Assembly: GCF_024519285.1 (NCBI RefSeq)
Contig: NZ_JAMZCY010000004.1
Location: 434,001-498,000, forward strand
Length of the DNA: 64,000 nucleotides
Reading direction: 5' to 3'
DNA from: Cohnella sp. WQ 127256
Lineage (GTDB): Bacteria > Bacillota > Bacilli > Paenibacillales > Paenibacillaceae
A model generated the notes under the pieces. The model made no database searches. It was given only the letters and a program-made list of their open reading frames with translations, and was not told the DNA's origin. Of this stretch, positions 34,402 through 43,210 are shown one piece after another. Within the stretch, counting starts at the first letter, position 1, and every line of letters begins with the position of its first letter. A program made the position numbers and the translations under genes.

Positions 34402-35787
34402 TTAAGCTTTACTTTGAGACCACAAAGATTCGATCTCCTCCAACGATTTGCCTTTGGTCTCGGGTACAGCTTTCCAGGTGAAGAAGAAAGTGAACAGGGA
34501 CATGATCGCGAAGATCCAGAAGGTAATCGCCGGGCCTGCAGAAGCAAGCATCGGGGGAAAGGTCTGAGATACGATATAGTCGGCTATCCATAGCGCCATA
34601 GATGCAAGTGCCGTAGCCTTACCCCGAATGCGGTTCGGAAAAATCTCAGATAAGATAACCCATACGACCGGCCCAAGCGAAATCGCAAAGGAAGCCACAT
34701 AAAGTAAAATAAAGATGAGTACAAGCGTCCCTGAAGTTTCCCCCATCTGAAATGCAGCACCAATCACGACGAGGCATATCGCCATTGAAGCAGATCCAAT
34801 AAGCAATAGAGCTTTACGTCCTACCCTGTCTATGAGCCAAATCGCAAGAATGGTGAAGATGAAGTTAATCATTCCGACCAATATGGTCTGACTCAATGAA
34901 GCATCTGTACCCGCACCCGTTGCCTTAAAAATTTCCGGAGCATAGTACATAACCGCATTAATCCCCGTAACCTGCTGAAGGACAGCTAGTCCTACACCCA
35001 CAATGAGAGCAAGACGTAGCGCGGGACTGAACAACTGACGGATAGATCCACTTTCCTCTTGAAAGGACCTCTTAATATCAAGTACTTCCTTCTTCGCTAA
35101 TTCCTCGCCGTGAATTCGGATTAATATTGGAAGGGATTGTTCCGCCCTCTTCTGCTTAATTAACCATCTCGGACTTTCGGGCACAAAGAAGAGCAGAATC
35201 AAGAACAGCACGCCAGGAATAATTCCTACGCCAAACATCCATCTCCAAGCGGTAGATATATCCCACGCATCATCTCCGTATCCCGCAATCGCTGTATTTA
35301 TAAAATAAACAAGGAAAATTCCCGTCACTGTCGCGAGTTGATTCAAAGCTACTAGACGACCTCGATATTTCGCCGGCGCTATTTCTGCATTATAGAGCGG
35401 ACATAATGTAGAGGTAATCCCAATCCCCAGCCCTCCAATAATCCGGGCGATAATATAATCGCTAAAAGTATCGGGAAGAGCAGAGCCCACAGAACCGATA
35501 ATGAATAGGATCGCCGCAACAATCATCACCTTTTTACGACCAAACCGATCGCTCAGCACACCAGCCCCTGCTGCTCCAAAAATACAACCGATAATTAAAC
35601 TGGAGACAGCCCAGCCCACCTGCACCTCATTTAGGAGGAAGCGCTCTTTCATAAAACCAATAGCACCCGACACAACGGCTGTATCAAATCCAAATAACAA
35701 ACCGCCCAAGGCGGAAATAATCGAAACTAAGGTAACAAATTTCAGGCTAACTTGTTGACTCTTATCGTTTAAGCTTGAGTTCACCAA
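34402..35787 (-). CDS. Sugar porter-family MFS transporter (AraE/XylE/CsbC-like)
   Basis: Product of 461 aa, 12 membrane segments. Sugar-porter signatures: GGLLFGFDTAVVSGA, GVLSDRFGRKK, RIIGGLGIGITSTLCPLYNAEIAPAKYRG, PESPRWLIKQKR, QQVTGINAVMYYAPEIF, DRVGRKALL and VPETKGKSLEEIE. Proton-coupled uptake of a pentose, hexose or inositol; the sugar cannot be assigned. The TTG start at 35787 follows GGAGGGG by 7 nt. There is no sugar-catabolic gene alongside. Confidence 0.92.
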   Translation of the reverse strand: MVNSSLNDKSQQVSLKFVTLVSIISALGGLLFGFDTAVVSGAIGFMKERFLLNEVQVGWAVSSLIIGCIFGAAGAGVLSDRFGRKKVMIVAAILFIIGSVGSALPDTFSDYIIARIIGGLGIGITSTLCPLYNAEIAPAKYRGRLVALNQLATVTGIFLVYFINTAIAGYGDDAWDISTAWRWMFGVGIIPGVLFLILLFFVPESPRWLIKQKRAEQSLPILIRIHGEELAKKEVLDIKRSFQEESGSIRQLFSPALRLALIVGVGLAVLQQVTGINAVMYYAPEIFKATGAGTDASLSQTILVGMINFIFTILAIWLIDRVGRKALLLIGSASMAICLVVIGAAFQMGETSGTLVLIFILLYVASFAISLGPVVWVILSEIFPNRIRGKATALASMALWIADYIVSQTFPPMLASAGPAITFWIFAIMSLFTFFFTWKAVPETKGKSLEEIESLWSQSKA

Positions 35788-35854
35788 TAAGTATCCCCTC
35801 CGACTTACAGCAGTCCATGATTTGTTGGCTAGCTCCTTCTAGCATGTGCATGAA

Positions 35855-35911
35855 ATAAAAAAACAAACTTCTGTCGCGATGGGAATTTTTACCCACCAAG
35901 GACGGAAGTTT
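35855..35911 (-). terminator. Intrinsic terminator after the HxlR gene
   Basis: On the minus strand AAACTTCCGTC (35901-35911) pairs with GACAGAAGTTT (35865-35875) with one mismatch, an inner GGTGGG/CCCATC element lies between, and a GTTTTTTT tract follows. Confidence 0.7.
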
Positions 35912-35936
35912 ATTAGAGGTAACCTTGAATACTGAC

Positions 35937-36311
35937 TTATTTATTCAGCACATTATGTTCTAGCACTGCGAATTTATCTCCGTATTCTTTAATAATATGC
36001 GCTTCACCCCAAGCGCATAGGGAATCGAGTATCGATTTCAAGCTGCCGCCGTATTCGCTAAGCTCGTATTCCACCTTCGGAGGAACCTGGTTATAGCTAA
36101 TTCGAGTAACTATGCCGTCCTCCTCTAGCTCTCTTAGCTGCTGAGTGAGCATCTTTTGCGTGATTGCAGGCATAAGACGCTTTAGATCGCTTGTTCGTTT
36201 TTTGCCATGTGTCAAATGACACAGGATCACACACTTCCACTTTCCTCCGATAACCTCCAAAGTCGCTTCCACTGAAATATTGAATTTTTTCTTGACCACC
36301 GTTTTTTCCAC
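35937..36311 (-). CDS. HxlR-family transcriptional regulator
   Basis: Product of 124 aa. The DUF24/HxlR winged helix is plain: VEATLEVIGGKWKCVILCHLTHGKKRTSDLKRLMPAITQKMLTQQLRELEEDGIVTRISYNQVPPKVEYELSEYG. The only cysteines are C27, C31 and C83 (approximate), and redox sensing by Cys is known in the family. Divergent from an MFS pump across 154 bp rich in GTAC-containing palindromes, so it probably controls that pump. Confidence 0.92.
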   Translation of the reverse strand: MEKTVVKKKFNISVEATLEVIGGKWKCVILCHLTHGKKRTSDLKRLMPAITQKMLTQQLRELEEDGIVTRISYNQVPPKVEYELSEYGGSLKSILDSLCAWGEAHIIKEYGDKFAVLEHNVLNK

Positions 36312-36349
36312 AGCTTAATCCTCCCGAATCTATACCTAGGGTATCCATT

Positions 36350-36394
36350 ACGTACGTTACTTTTTAGTACCTATATCACTTTAAAGTACGTACT
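36350..36394. promoter_or_regulatory. GTAC-rich palindromic region between hxlR and the MFS pump
   Basis: The region holds ACGTACGT (36350-36357), AGTAC (36366-36370), ACTTTAAAGT (36378-36387) and AGTACGTACT (36385-36394). An additional ATACC-TAG-GGTAT lies at about 36333-36345. HxlR operators are typically short inverted repeats of this kind; the exact site cannot be fixed. Confidence 0.4.
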
Positions 36395-36465
36395 ATTCAT
36401 TTTCGTCTAAGTAACCCATACTAGCATTTGCCGGTCGATATTACTACACGAAAGGAGTCACAACC

Positions 36466-37677
36466 ATGACTTTGGATAAAAAAAGAAGTACGTTAGCACT
36501 CCTTGCATTAGCAATTAGCGCCTTTGCGATTGGGACAACAGAGTTCATCAGCGTGGGTCTACTCCCCCTTATCTCTGAAGACTTAAACATATCCGTCACT
36601 ACAGCTGCTTTAACCGTTACTTTATATGCTTTAGGGGTAACCTTTGGAGCACCTGCGTTAACGTCATTGACGTCTAATATTCCACGGAAAACATTATTGT
36701 TTTGGATTATGATTGTTTTTATTGTGGGCAACAGTCTTGCCGCAACTGCAAGCGGAGTTGGCATTCTGCTCACTGCTCGCATCATCTCAGCATTGTCTCA
36801 CGGTGTATTTATGTCGATTGGATCGACTATCGCAGCCGACCTCGTGCCTGAGAACCGGAGAGCTAGCGCGATTGCGATTATGTTCTCTGGCCTTACAGTA
36901 GCCACCGTAACCGGAGTACCCTTGGGTACCGTGATTGGACAGCATTTCGGTTGGCGAGCCGCCTTTATCGGGATCGTTGTCGTTGGTATAATTGCCTTAA
37001 TAGCCAATATGGCTCTGATCCCATCTAATCTACGTAGAGGAACCAGAACGCCACTTCGGGAGCAGATCAAGCTTGTGACCAACGGACGTTTGCTGCTTGC
37101 ATTTTCCATTACAGCTATAGGGTATGGAGGCACCTTTGTCGTCTTCACCTATTTATCCCCGTTGCTGCACGAAATAACCGGCTTCAAGGAGAGCACAGTC
37201 GCAATCATTCTCCTTGTATACGGTATTGCTATAGCGATCGGTAACGTAATTGGAGGTAAGGCTGCTAACCGCAAGCCGGTTTCCGCCCTGTTTTATATGT
37301 TTATTTTCCAAGCCATTGTCCTTCTTATTCTTACGTTCACCATCCCGTTCAAAGTTGTCGGTTTGCTTACGATTTTCTTTATGGGTTTACTAGCTTTTAT
37401 GAACGTACCGGGATTACAGGTGTATGTGGTCATCCTTGCGGAACGTTATGCTCCGAAAGCGGTAGATGTAGCATCAGCTATTAATATTGCCGCATTTAAT
37501 GCGGGAATTGCCATAGGGGCATACTTGGGGGGTGTCGTCACGGATTCCATCGGAATCATTCATACCACATGGGTGGGATCGTTAATGGTTGTCGGAGCTG
37601 TATTCTTAACCGGATGGGCACGCTCCTTGGAAAGAAAAGATGAAGCTAAACTCAAGTTGAAGCTTACTTCTCATTGA
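36466..37677 (+). CDS. MFS efflux transporter of the AraJ/YdhP type (DHA1)
   Basis: Product of 403 aa, 12 membrane segments. Subfamily signatures: AISAFAIGTTEFISVGLLPLI, LYALGVTFGAPALTSLTSNIPRK, RIISALSHGVFMSIGSTIAADLVP, FGWRAAFIGI and INIAAFNAGIAIGAYLGG. Members export sugars or drugs such as chloramphenicol-type compounds; the substrate here is unknown. Divergently placed HxlR is the probable regulator. AAAGGAG precedes the ATG. Confidence 0.9.
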   Translation: MTLDKKRSTLALLALAISAFAIGTTEFISVGLLPLISEDLNISVTTAALTVTLYALGVTFGAPALTSLTSNIPRKTLLFWIMIVFIVGNSLAATASGVGILLTARIISALSHGVFMSIGSTIAADLVPENRRASAIAIMFSGLTVATVTGVPLGTVIGQHFGWRAAFIGIVVVGIIALIANMALIPSNLRRGTRTPLREQIKLVTNGRLLLAFSITAIGYGGTFVVFTYLSPLLHEITGFKESTVAIILLVYGIAIAIGNVIGGKAANRKPVSALFYMFIFQAIVLLILTFTIPFKVVGLLTIFFMGLLAFMNVPGLQVYVVILAERYAPKAVDVASAINIAAFNAGIAIGAYLGGVVTDSIGIIHTTWVGSLMVVGAVFLTGWARSLERKDEAKLKLKLTSH

Positions 37678-38024
37678 ATCTTTGTAACATCAAAGGTTTG
37701 TAGCAGATGATGTCGCTCGAAACGAGGGTTTGAACGAGAACCTTCGGGTCGGTCCAGATCCGGACAACTTTAATTTCTAATAAAACAGGTGAACATAAAG
37801 TAGGCCCCCCTCCTGTGAGGATAGGGTCTATTTTACGTTTGCATCCAAATGGAGTAATTACCATAAATTTCTTTGACGATATGGAGTCCCCTAAATATAA
37901 TTACATAGTCCTAGTCTTTATTGCCTACTCTTCCGACTCTCATATTTTCAGCATGATATAGGAACTGCGCTATATGGACTACATGGCACGTACATATGTA
38001 TCACTCATCAGGAGGAATAGGAAA
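37678..38024 (+). other. 347-bp intergenic region before the SLH protein gene
   Basis: It holds one weak terminator-like hairpin for the MFS gene (37801-37830: TAGGCCC...GGGTCTA with inner CCT/AGG, then TTTTAC). No promoter, gene or repeat stands out in the rest. Confidence 0.35.
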
Positions 38025-40691
38025 ATGTCATTTAAGATTTGGAAAAAGACAGTCAGTTTATTAACCGTGCTGGCACTATCGTTGTCCCTTTTGACAACCG
38101 CATGGGCAGCAGAGCCTTCAACAAATGCAACAGTTGCAACGGATGACCTGCAAGGTCATTGGGCAGAGTCCCAAATGCGCAAATGGGTAGATCAGGATCT
38201 AATGAAGGGCTATGACGGCAGCTTCAACCCAGATCGTCCAATTACACGTGCGGAGTTTATTACTCTAATTAACCGCTCTTTCAACCTAAGTGATCGGATG
38301 GAAGTAAAATTCACAGACTTGGCAGCCTCTCATTGGGCTTACGAGCAAATCGCGATTGCGGTCAAAGCTGGATATGTGAAAGGCTACGATGACCATACGA
38401 TTCGCTTAAACCAAGCCATTAACCGTGAAGAATCCGCAGTTATGGTTCAGAAGCTTCTTAATCTGGAATCTAGTCCGTCGGATAAAGCTGCGAATTTTAA
38501 CGATGCTTCTTCCGTCTCCAAATGGAGTAGTGACGCAGTGCTAGCGCTAGCTAACCAATCCATAATCGTGGGGAATGTTAAAGGTAATTTTGTTCCTCAA
38601 GGTAAGCTTACACGCGCAGAGGCTGTAACCTTGCTTGATAAAGCTATTGAATATGCCAAGCCTAAAGATACCGTATACAGTGTTGCTAACAGCGTATATG
38701 GACCTAAGACTGGAACTGAGACGATTAAGGGCAACGTTATCGTATCCGCTCCTGGTATAACCCTTCAAAACCTCATTATCGAAGGTAATCTTACCGTAAC
38801 TGAAGCGGTAGGTGAAGGAGATGCTTTCTTCAAAAAAGTAACTGTAAAAGGGACAACTACAATCCAAGGTGGAGGCTCCAACTCCGTCCATTTTGAGGAT
38901 TCATTATTAGTTAGGATCTCCATCGACAAACGTACTGGTACGGTTCGTGTCCTTGTTGCGGGCGATTCCTCCATCCAGCATGTTGTTATTCACTCCCCTG
39001 TAAAGCTAGAAGAATCTAACGTAACGAATAGTGGCTTCGCAAATGTTGAGATTGCGCAGGATTTACCTGCCGGCTCACAAGTTACTTTGATTGGTCAGTT
39101 CGAGGATGTATTCGTAAAGTCATCTGATATCAAAATAAGTGTACCTAGCGGATCAGTAAACCAATTAAACGTTGCCGCTGGAACAACGAATACTGAAATT
39201 GATGTCAACAAGAACGCAACGATTATGGAGCTTATTCTCAATGCTGTCGCTAAGCTACTAGGACAAGGTACGATTACAAATGCTACTGTCAATGATGCGG
39301 CTAAGGGATCAACGTTCCAAACACGTCCAACAACGGTGGATGGTTCAGCTGCGAACACCATTACAGCACCAGGTACTGGTGGAGGCGGCGGTGGAAACAC
39401 TGGTAGCAACAACGGTGGTAATACCGGCGGTAATACCGGTGGTAATACTGGTGGAGAAAACGGTGGCAACAACGGTGGCGGAGAAACTGTACCTTGCACA
39501 GGTACAGTCGATGAATGCAGAGCTGCAGCATTGTCAGGTCTAACCGTTTCCGGATTCAATTTGAAGCAATTGGATGCTTCCCAGTACACAACAGGTCAAA
39601 CAGGCTATAGCCCAAAAGTATTTGCATACAGCATCCTTACAGATCGTGACATGGCTCAGGCTGTAAAATCAACCATATCCGTTACACAATCCACATACTC
39701 CAAGGTTAGTTATGACATTTGGGGACCGGGAAACGTATGGATAACGTCTGGCGAAGTCACCGACGAGCAGGGCTCATTTGAATTAGATATACATGCTAAA
39801 CAAGATTATTGGGTCCGTATTGCTGTAAATAGCGGTGATGGAATTGCTACGAAAGTGTACCAAGTCTATATCGAATATCCTAGAACCCTTCAAGAGGGAT
39901 TGAAGGTTGGATCTTATATGAGCTCCTATTTAAAGGAAAAAAGCTACCAATTACAGCCAGGCTCGATTCAGGGAGAGAAAATCCATCGTACCGATTCCGT
40001 ACTCCTGTACGAAGTTGGTGAACCAGTGCCTTTCCTGACATGTAGTGAAAACAATGGTGGCTGCACATTGCCTGATATTAAAGTTCCTCAAGGAACGGGA
40101 GTATGGAAAGTTGAAGTTCTACGTGACGGAGAGATCATACATTCGGGAGATTATCATTACGACTTTAGCCCTGCTACTGTGTTAACGAGTGACATTGGCT
40201 TAGAGGCAAAACCTTATACGAAGCTAGAGCTTATCGAAGCATTTGTTAATAATAGTCAGCACTATACTGCATTTGAACAAGGCTATAAAGTATTCTTGGA
40301 CACCGAGAAGCTTGCCCAAAGCTTACCTGGTGCTAAGTACATTGTTGAAGGAAGTATGGAGATGTATAAACCAACACTCGTAATGCTACAAGGACTTAGT
40401 AAAGAAGAGCTTAAAGCGGGTATCCAATCTAACGGCTATAGTGGTTATTCTATGAGTTCTCCGCGCCCGATTTATTATAATGAGACCAATCCTCAGCATA
40501 TAAGCGGTGCTCTCTATTATCAGTCCGAAAATGATACCGATCATAATGTGTATGACAAGTTCATTATTGTTGGCTTTTATGATGAAAATTTTAATTTACT
40601 CGGACAATCTATTACAGTACTCCAGTTTGATCAAGATCATGTCGCAGATGGTTATACCGCTGTTCGCAACTGGCAGCCTATTACTGAATAA
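38025..40691 (+). CDS. Large SLH-domain surface protein
   Basis: Product of 888 aa. Signal peptide (1-29), three SLH repeats (about 41-84, 97-145, 157-207; QGHWAESQMRKWVDQDLMKGYDGSFNPDRPITRAEF) that anchor to pyruvylated wall polymer, then a beta-solenoid-like region (about 235-445) rich in short Val/Ile-Thr strands. A Gly/Asn linker built on GGNT repeats (about 450-487) leads to an unrecognised C-terminal region of about 400 residues. Two cysteine pairs flank parts of it (PCTGTVDEC and LTCSENNGGC). The start at 38025 follows AGGAGG; an earlier in-frame ATG at 37974 would spoil the signal peptide. Two terminators follow. The role of the C-terminal part is unknown. Confidence 0.85.
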   Translation: MSFKIWKKTVSLLTVLALSLSLLTTAWAAEPSTNATVATDDLQGHWAESQMRKWVDQDLMKGYDGSFNPDRPITRAEFITLINRSFNLSDRMEVKFTDLAASHWAYEQIAIAVKAGYVKGYDDHTIRLNQAINREESAVMVQKLLNLESSPSDKAANFNDASSVSKWSSDAVLALANQSIIVGNVKGNFVPQGKLTRAEAVTLLDKAIEYAKPKDTVYSVANSVYGPKTGTETIKGNVIVSAPGITLQNLIIEGNLTVTEAVGEGDAFFKKVTVKGTTTIQGGGSNSVHFEDSLLVRISIDKRTGTVRVLVAGDSSIQHVVIHSPVKLEESNVTNSGFANVEIAQDLPAGSQVTLIGQFEDVFVKSSDIKISVPSGSVNQLNVAAGTTNTEIDVNKNATIMELILNAVAKLLGQGTITNATVNDAAKGSTFQTRPTTVDGSAANTITAPGTGGGGGGNTGSNNGGNTGGNTGGNTGGENGGNNGGGETVPCTGTVDECRAAALSGLTVSGFNLKQLDASQYTTGQTGYSPKVFAYSILTDRDMAQAVKSTISVTQSTYSKVSYDIWGPGNVWITSGEVTDEQGSFELDIHAKQDYWVRIAVNSGDGIATKVYQVYIEYPRTLQEGLKVGSYMSSYLKEKSYQLQPGSIQGEKIHRTDSVLLYEVGEPVPFLTCSENNGGCTLPDIKVPQGTGVWKVEVLRDGEIIHSGDYHYDFSPATVLTSDIGLEAKPYTKLELIEAFVNNSQHYTAFEQGYKVFLDTEKLAQSLPGAKYIVEGSMEMYKPTLVMLQGLSKEELKAGIQSNGYSGYSMSSPRPIYYNETNPQHISGALYYQSENDTDHNVYDKFIIVGFYDENFNLLGQSITVLQFDQDHVADGYTAVRNWQPITE

Positions 40692-40703
40692 ATCGTTTGA
40701 CCC

Positions 40704-40731
40704 AAAAAAACTGGTCTAGGCCAGTTTTTTT
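40704..40731 (+). terminator. First terminator after the SLH gene
   Basis: AAAAAAACTGG pairs perfectly with CCAGTTTTTTT around TCTAGG. Confidence 0.85.
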
Positions 40732-40766
40732 GTTTATCTTTCTAATGATCATTTAACTTGTCACCT

Positions 40767-40798
40767 AAGAAAGTGGGGCCTCTCCACTTTCTTTTTTT
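40767..40798 (+). terminator. Second, tandem terminator
   Basis: AAGAAAGTGG pairs with CCACTTTCTT, followed by a further TTTTTT. It is 36 bp beyond the first terminator, with no gene between, giving a back-up stop after a probably highly expressed gene. Confidence 0.75.
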
Positions 40799-40833
40799 TC
40801 GCATTAGTGACTTCGTTCCGGTCGATCTCCACA

Positions 40834-40907
40834 ATAGCGTTATGGCATCACTCTATCGACTTATATGGGGCTCTGTACAACCTAATAAAGTTATGCGATA
40901 ACGCTAT
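40834..40907. repeat. Palindromic intergenic repeat, copy 1 (74 bp)
   Basis: Begins ATAGCGTTATGGCAT and ends ATGCGATAACGCTAT, arms matching 14 of 15. It shares the first 23 bp and an internal CTGTACAACCTAATAA with copy 2. No coding capacity. Confidence 0.75.
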
Positions 40908-40945
40908 CTGCTCCGGACTCTTGTTTTGGGGCGACATTTGAACAA

Positions 40946-41020
40946 ATAGCGTTATGGCATCACTCTATTGATGGTATACGAGGCACTGTACAACCTAATA
41001 ACGATACGCCATAACGCTAT
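40946..41020. repeat. Palindromic intergenic repeat, copy 2 (75 bp)
   Basis: Begins ATAGCGTTATGGC and ends with its exact complement GCCATAACGCTAT. Same orientation as copy 1, 38 bp after it. A REP- or MITE-like element; no flanking target duplication is obvious apart from a preceding A-rich CAA. The rest of the 40692-41077 gap contains nothing else recognisable. Confidence 0.75.
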
Positions 41021-41077
41021 CCACGAACGTTGCTCTGCGCCGCATTCCTGTTATCAGGCATGCGCCGGATGCAGGCT

Positions 41078-41935
41078 CTACTTCTTCGTTCGCGCCTCAA
41101 TTTCATCCATAAAGCATTGGAGAGTATGCGTTAAGTACGCGTCCTTGCGCCGGATAAAAATAGTCGTAATTTCCTGATAAGGTTCAGGTATGCGATGACA
41201 GAACACAGTACCATTGGCAACCAAATCGGTAATCGACGACTCCGGAATAATCGTGATTCCGATTCCGGCAGCCACACTACCAATAATCGTCCCGAATGTA
41301 CCAAACTCCATTATCTGTTTGGGAATAATGCCCTCCACCTTCATCCAGCTTTCCAGTCTCCCACGATAACCGCAGCCTTTGTTGTATAGCAATAACGGCT
41401 TTGTTGTGATGTCCTCTACGGAAAAAGAGTCGCCTTTAGTAACAAGCACTAGCTTCTCCTGAATAACCTCAACCTGATCGATCAACGGATGTCTGATAGG
41501 CCCTGTAACAAAGGCTCCATCCAGCTTCATATCAATGACCTCCTGCAGCAATAGATCAGTTACTCCAGCCTTTAATGAAATTTCCACGTCTGGATACTTG
41601 CTGTAGTAGGAGGATAAAATATCCGGGAGCGCAACGACGGTTTCCACGATCCCAATGTTGAGAACACCGGAGGGCTTCGATTGATCATGGAACGTACGCT
41701 TCATTTCCTCCACTCTCGATAAGATATCCCTAGAGTGCTCCAACAAGCGTTTGCCTTCCGAGTTGAGAATCATCCCTCGCTTGTGTCGATAAAACAAAGG
41801 CGTCTGAAGCTCCTTCTCCAGAAGCTTAATTCTTGCGGTTACATTCGATTGAACATAGTTCAACTCCACTGCGGCTTTGCTGACACTTCCATGAGCAGCT
41901 ACGGTTTGGAAAATGTGCAAATCATTAAACTCCAA
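41078..41935 (-). CDS. LysR-family transcriptional regulator
   Basis: Product of 285 aa. N-terminal HTH (LHIFQTVAAHGSVSKAAVELNYVQSNVTARIKLLEKELQTPLFYRHKRGM) and a periplasmic-binding-like effector domain. The TTG at 41935 is preceded by GGAGGGG at 5 nt and begins the canonical LEFNDLHIF; frames extending upstream to 41959 lack a site. It is divergent from an EamA exporter across 165 bp containing a LysR-type inverted repeat, so it likely activates that exporter (CzcR/CysL-like DMT pairing, inference). Confidence 0.9.
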   Translation of the reverse strand: MEFNDLHIFQTVAAHGSVSKAAVELNYVQSNVTARIKLLEKELQTPLFYRHKRGMILNSEGKRLLEHSRDILSRVEEMKRTFHDQSKPSGVLNIGIVETVVALPDILSSYYSKYPDVEISLKAGVTDLLLQEVIDMKLDGAFVTGPIRHPLIDQVEVIQEKLVLVTKGDSFSVEDITTKPLLLYNKGCGYRGRLESWMKVEGIIPKQIMEFGTFGTIIGSVAAGIGITIIPESSITDLVANGTVFCHRIPEPYQEITTIFIRRKDAYLTHTLQCFMDEIEARTKK

Positions 41936-41981
41936 TCCGGCCCCTCCTATGCTGCACAACGCTTATAACTTCCTGATTACC

Positions 41982-41996
41982 ATCATTATAAATGAT
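41982..41996. promoter_or_regulatory. LysR-box candidate ATCATT-ATA-AATGAT
   Basis: Perfect 6-3-6 inverted repeat 46 bp upstream of the lysR start in the divergent region, in the position usual for a LysR recognition site. Confidence 0.45.
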
Positions 41997-42100
41997 GATA
42001 AACATTATTTTCAATCATTTTACTAACCCCTTACAACCCCCTATGATGAATGAGTTGCATACATTTCAGTCAGCAAATCGTTGCTAGGGAGAGTCCTTTC

Positions 42101-43096
42101 ATGCTTAAGAAACAAGTCATCATCGGGTCCATACTATGCCTTATCGCGAGCATGTCGTGGGGCGCTATGTTTCCCGTTGCCCACCTCGCATTACAGAAAA
42201 TTGATCCCTTCTATTTTTCATTTATTCGCTACTTAGCTGTTGGAATCATCCTCACCGTGCTGCTTTGGGTGAAAGAGGGAAGAAAGTCGTTCCGCTTAGA
42301 AGGAAGAGGCAAAGTTTTGTTATTTTACGGAACGATGGCCTTCACGATTTATAATATGTGCGTCTTCCTAGGACAAGATCTCATGGGGGAATCAGGTACG
42401 GTCGCAGCTTCGATTATGGAAGTCCTCATGCCGATGATATCCATTATGGTCTTATGGATCACAACTAAAGCAGCACCAAAAAAGTACATGCTTACAAGTG
42501 TAGCTCTTGCGCTTATCGGGGCTTTACTTGTGATCACCAAAGGAAACATGGCTTTCTTCACGATGGCTGGACAAAATCTATTTCCGCTACTGCTTATCTT
42601 CGCAGGTGTTGTGGGCTGGGTGATTTATTCCATGGGGGGAGGTCGGTTCGGGGATTGGTCGATACTCCGCTACTCCACTCTCACCTGTTTACTTGGTAGT
42701 GCGGTATCCTTTGTCATCGTTGCACTTGCCTCCGGATTTGGTCTACTTCCCGTTCCAACCTGGGATACACTCTTATCGATCAAATACGAAATGTCCTTTA
42801 TGGTTTTATTACCAGGACTCGTCGCCTTGCTAAGCTGGAATCTAGGTATTAAATTGCTATCCCCGCTTAACGGTATCTTATTTATAAACTTTGTTCCGAT
42901 TACCACATTCGTGATTATGGCTTTCCAAGGTTACCAGATCAGCAGCTATGAATTTATAGGGACGTTGCTCATTATCTTTGCCCTATTACGGAACAATGTG
43001 AACCAGAGGAAGGCTACAGCCTTACGGGAAAACACACCTAAAGGGTTTACCTCTGTACGTAATCCTAAAGGTGAACTCATTAAAGCTGCAAGGTAA
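42101..43096 (+). CDS. EamA/DMT-family transporter
   Basis: Product of 331 aa with ten membrane segments in two EamA halves (SMSWGAMFPVAHLALQKIDPFYFSFIRYLAVGIIL; GVVGWVIYSMGGGRFGD; LLSWNLGIKLLSPLNGILFINFVPITTFVIMAFQG). Drug/metabolite transporters of this type export amino acids or other metabolites. The ATG at 42101 follows AGGGAGAG. Divergent from a LysR gene. A perfect terminator follows. Confidence 0.9.
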   Translation: MLKKQVIIGSILCLIASMSWGAMFPVAHLALQKIDPFYFSFIRYLAVGIILTVLLWVKEGRKSFRLEGRGKVLLFYGTMAFTIYNMCVFLGQDLMGESGTVAASIMEVLMPMISIMVLWITTKAAPKKYMLTSVALALIGALLVITKGNMAFFTMAGQNLFPLLLIFAGVVGWVIYSMGGGRFGDWSILRYSTLTCLLGSAVSFVIVALASGFGLLPVPTWDTLLSIKYEMSFMVLLPGLVALLSWNLGIKLLSPLNGILFINFVPITTFVIMAFQGYQISSYEFIGTLLIIFALLRNNVNQRKATALRENTPKGFTSVRNPKGELIKAAR

Positions 43097-43142
43097 GATA
43101 CGGGCTATACTGCCATCGTGTAAAAATGTTTCAAAAGCAATA

Positions 43143-43171
43143 CAAAAAGACACCTTCGAGGTGTCTTTTTG
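43143..43171. terminator. Bidirectional terminator between EamA and esterase genes
   Basis: CAAAAAGACACCT (43143-43155) pairs perfectly with AGGTGTCTTTTTG (43159-43171), a 13-bp stem with T-runs on both strands. Confidence 0.9.
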
Positions 43172-43210
43172 TAACGATATACAGCCCCGTCCACACAGGG
43201 CCAATTCGCA

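Noticed and set aside
36444..36785. 113-codon minus-strand frame opposite the start of the MFS pump
   Set aside because: Antisense shadow of membrane-protein codons; it would cover the pump promoter side without a start signal.
37664..37864. 66-codon minus-strand frame in the gap before the SLH gene
   Set aside because: No ribosome site, no recognisable motif, and it runs back over the end of the MFS gene.
39370..39485. Tandem GGTAAT-type repeats read as a CRISPR-like or satellite array
   Set aside because: They are in-frame codons of the Gly/Asn hinge in the SLH protein.
39095..39589. 164-codon proline-rich antisense frame
   Set aside because: It mirrors the Gly/Asn linker and neighbouring coding sequence of the SLH protein and has no ribosome site.
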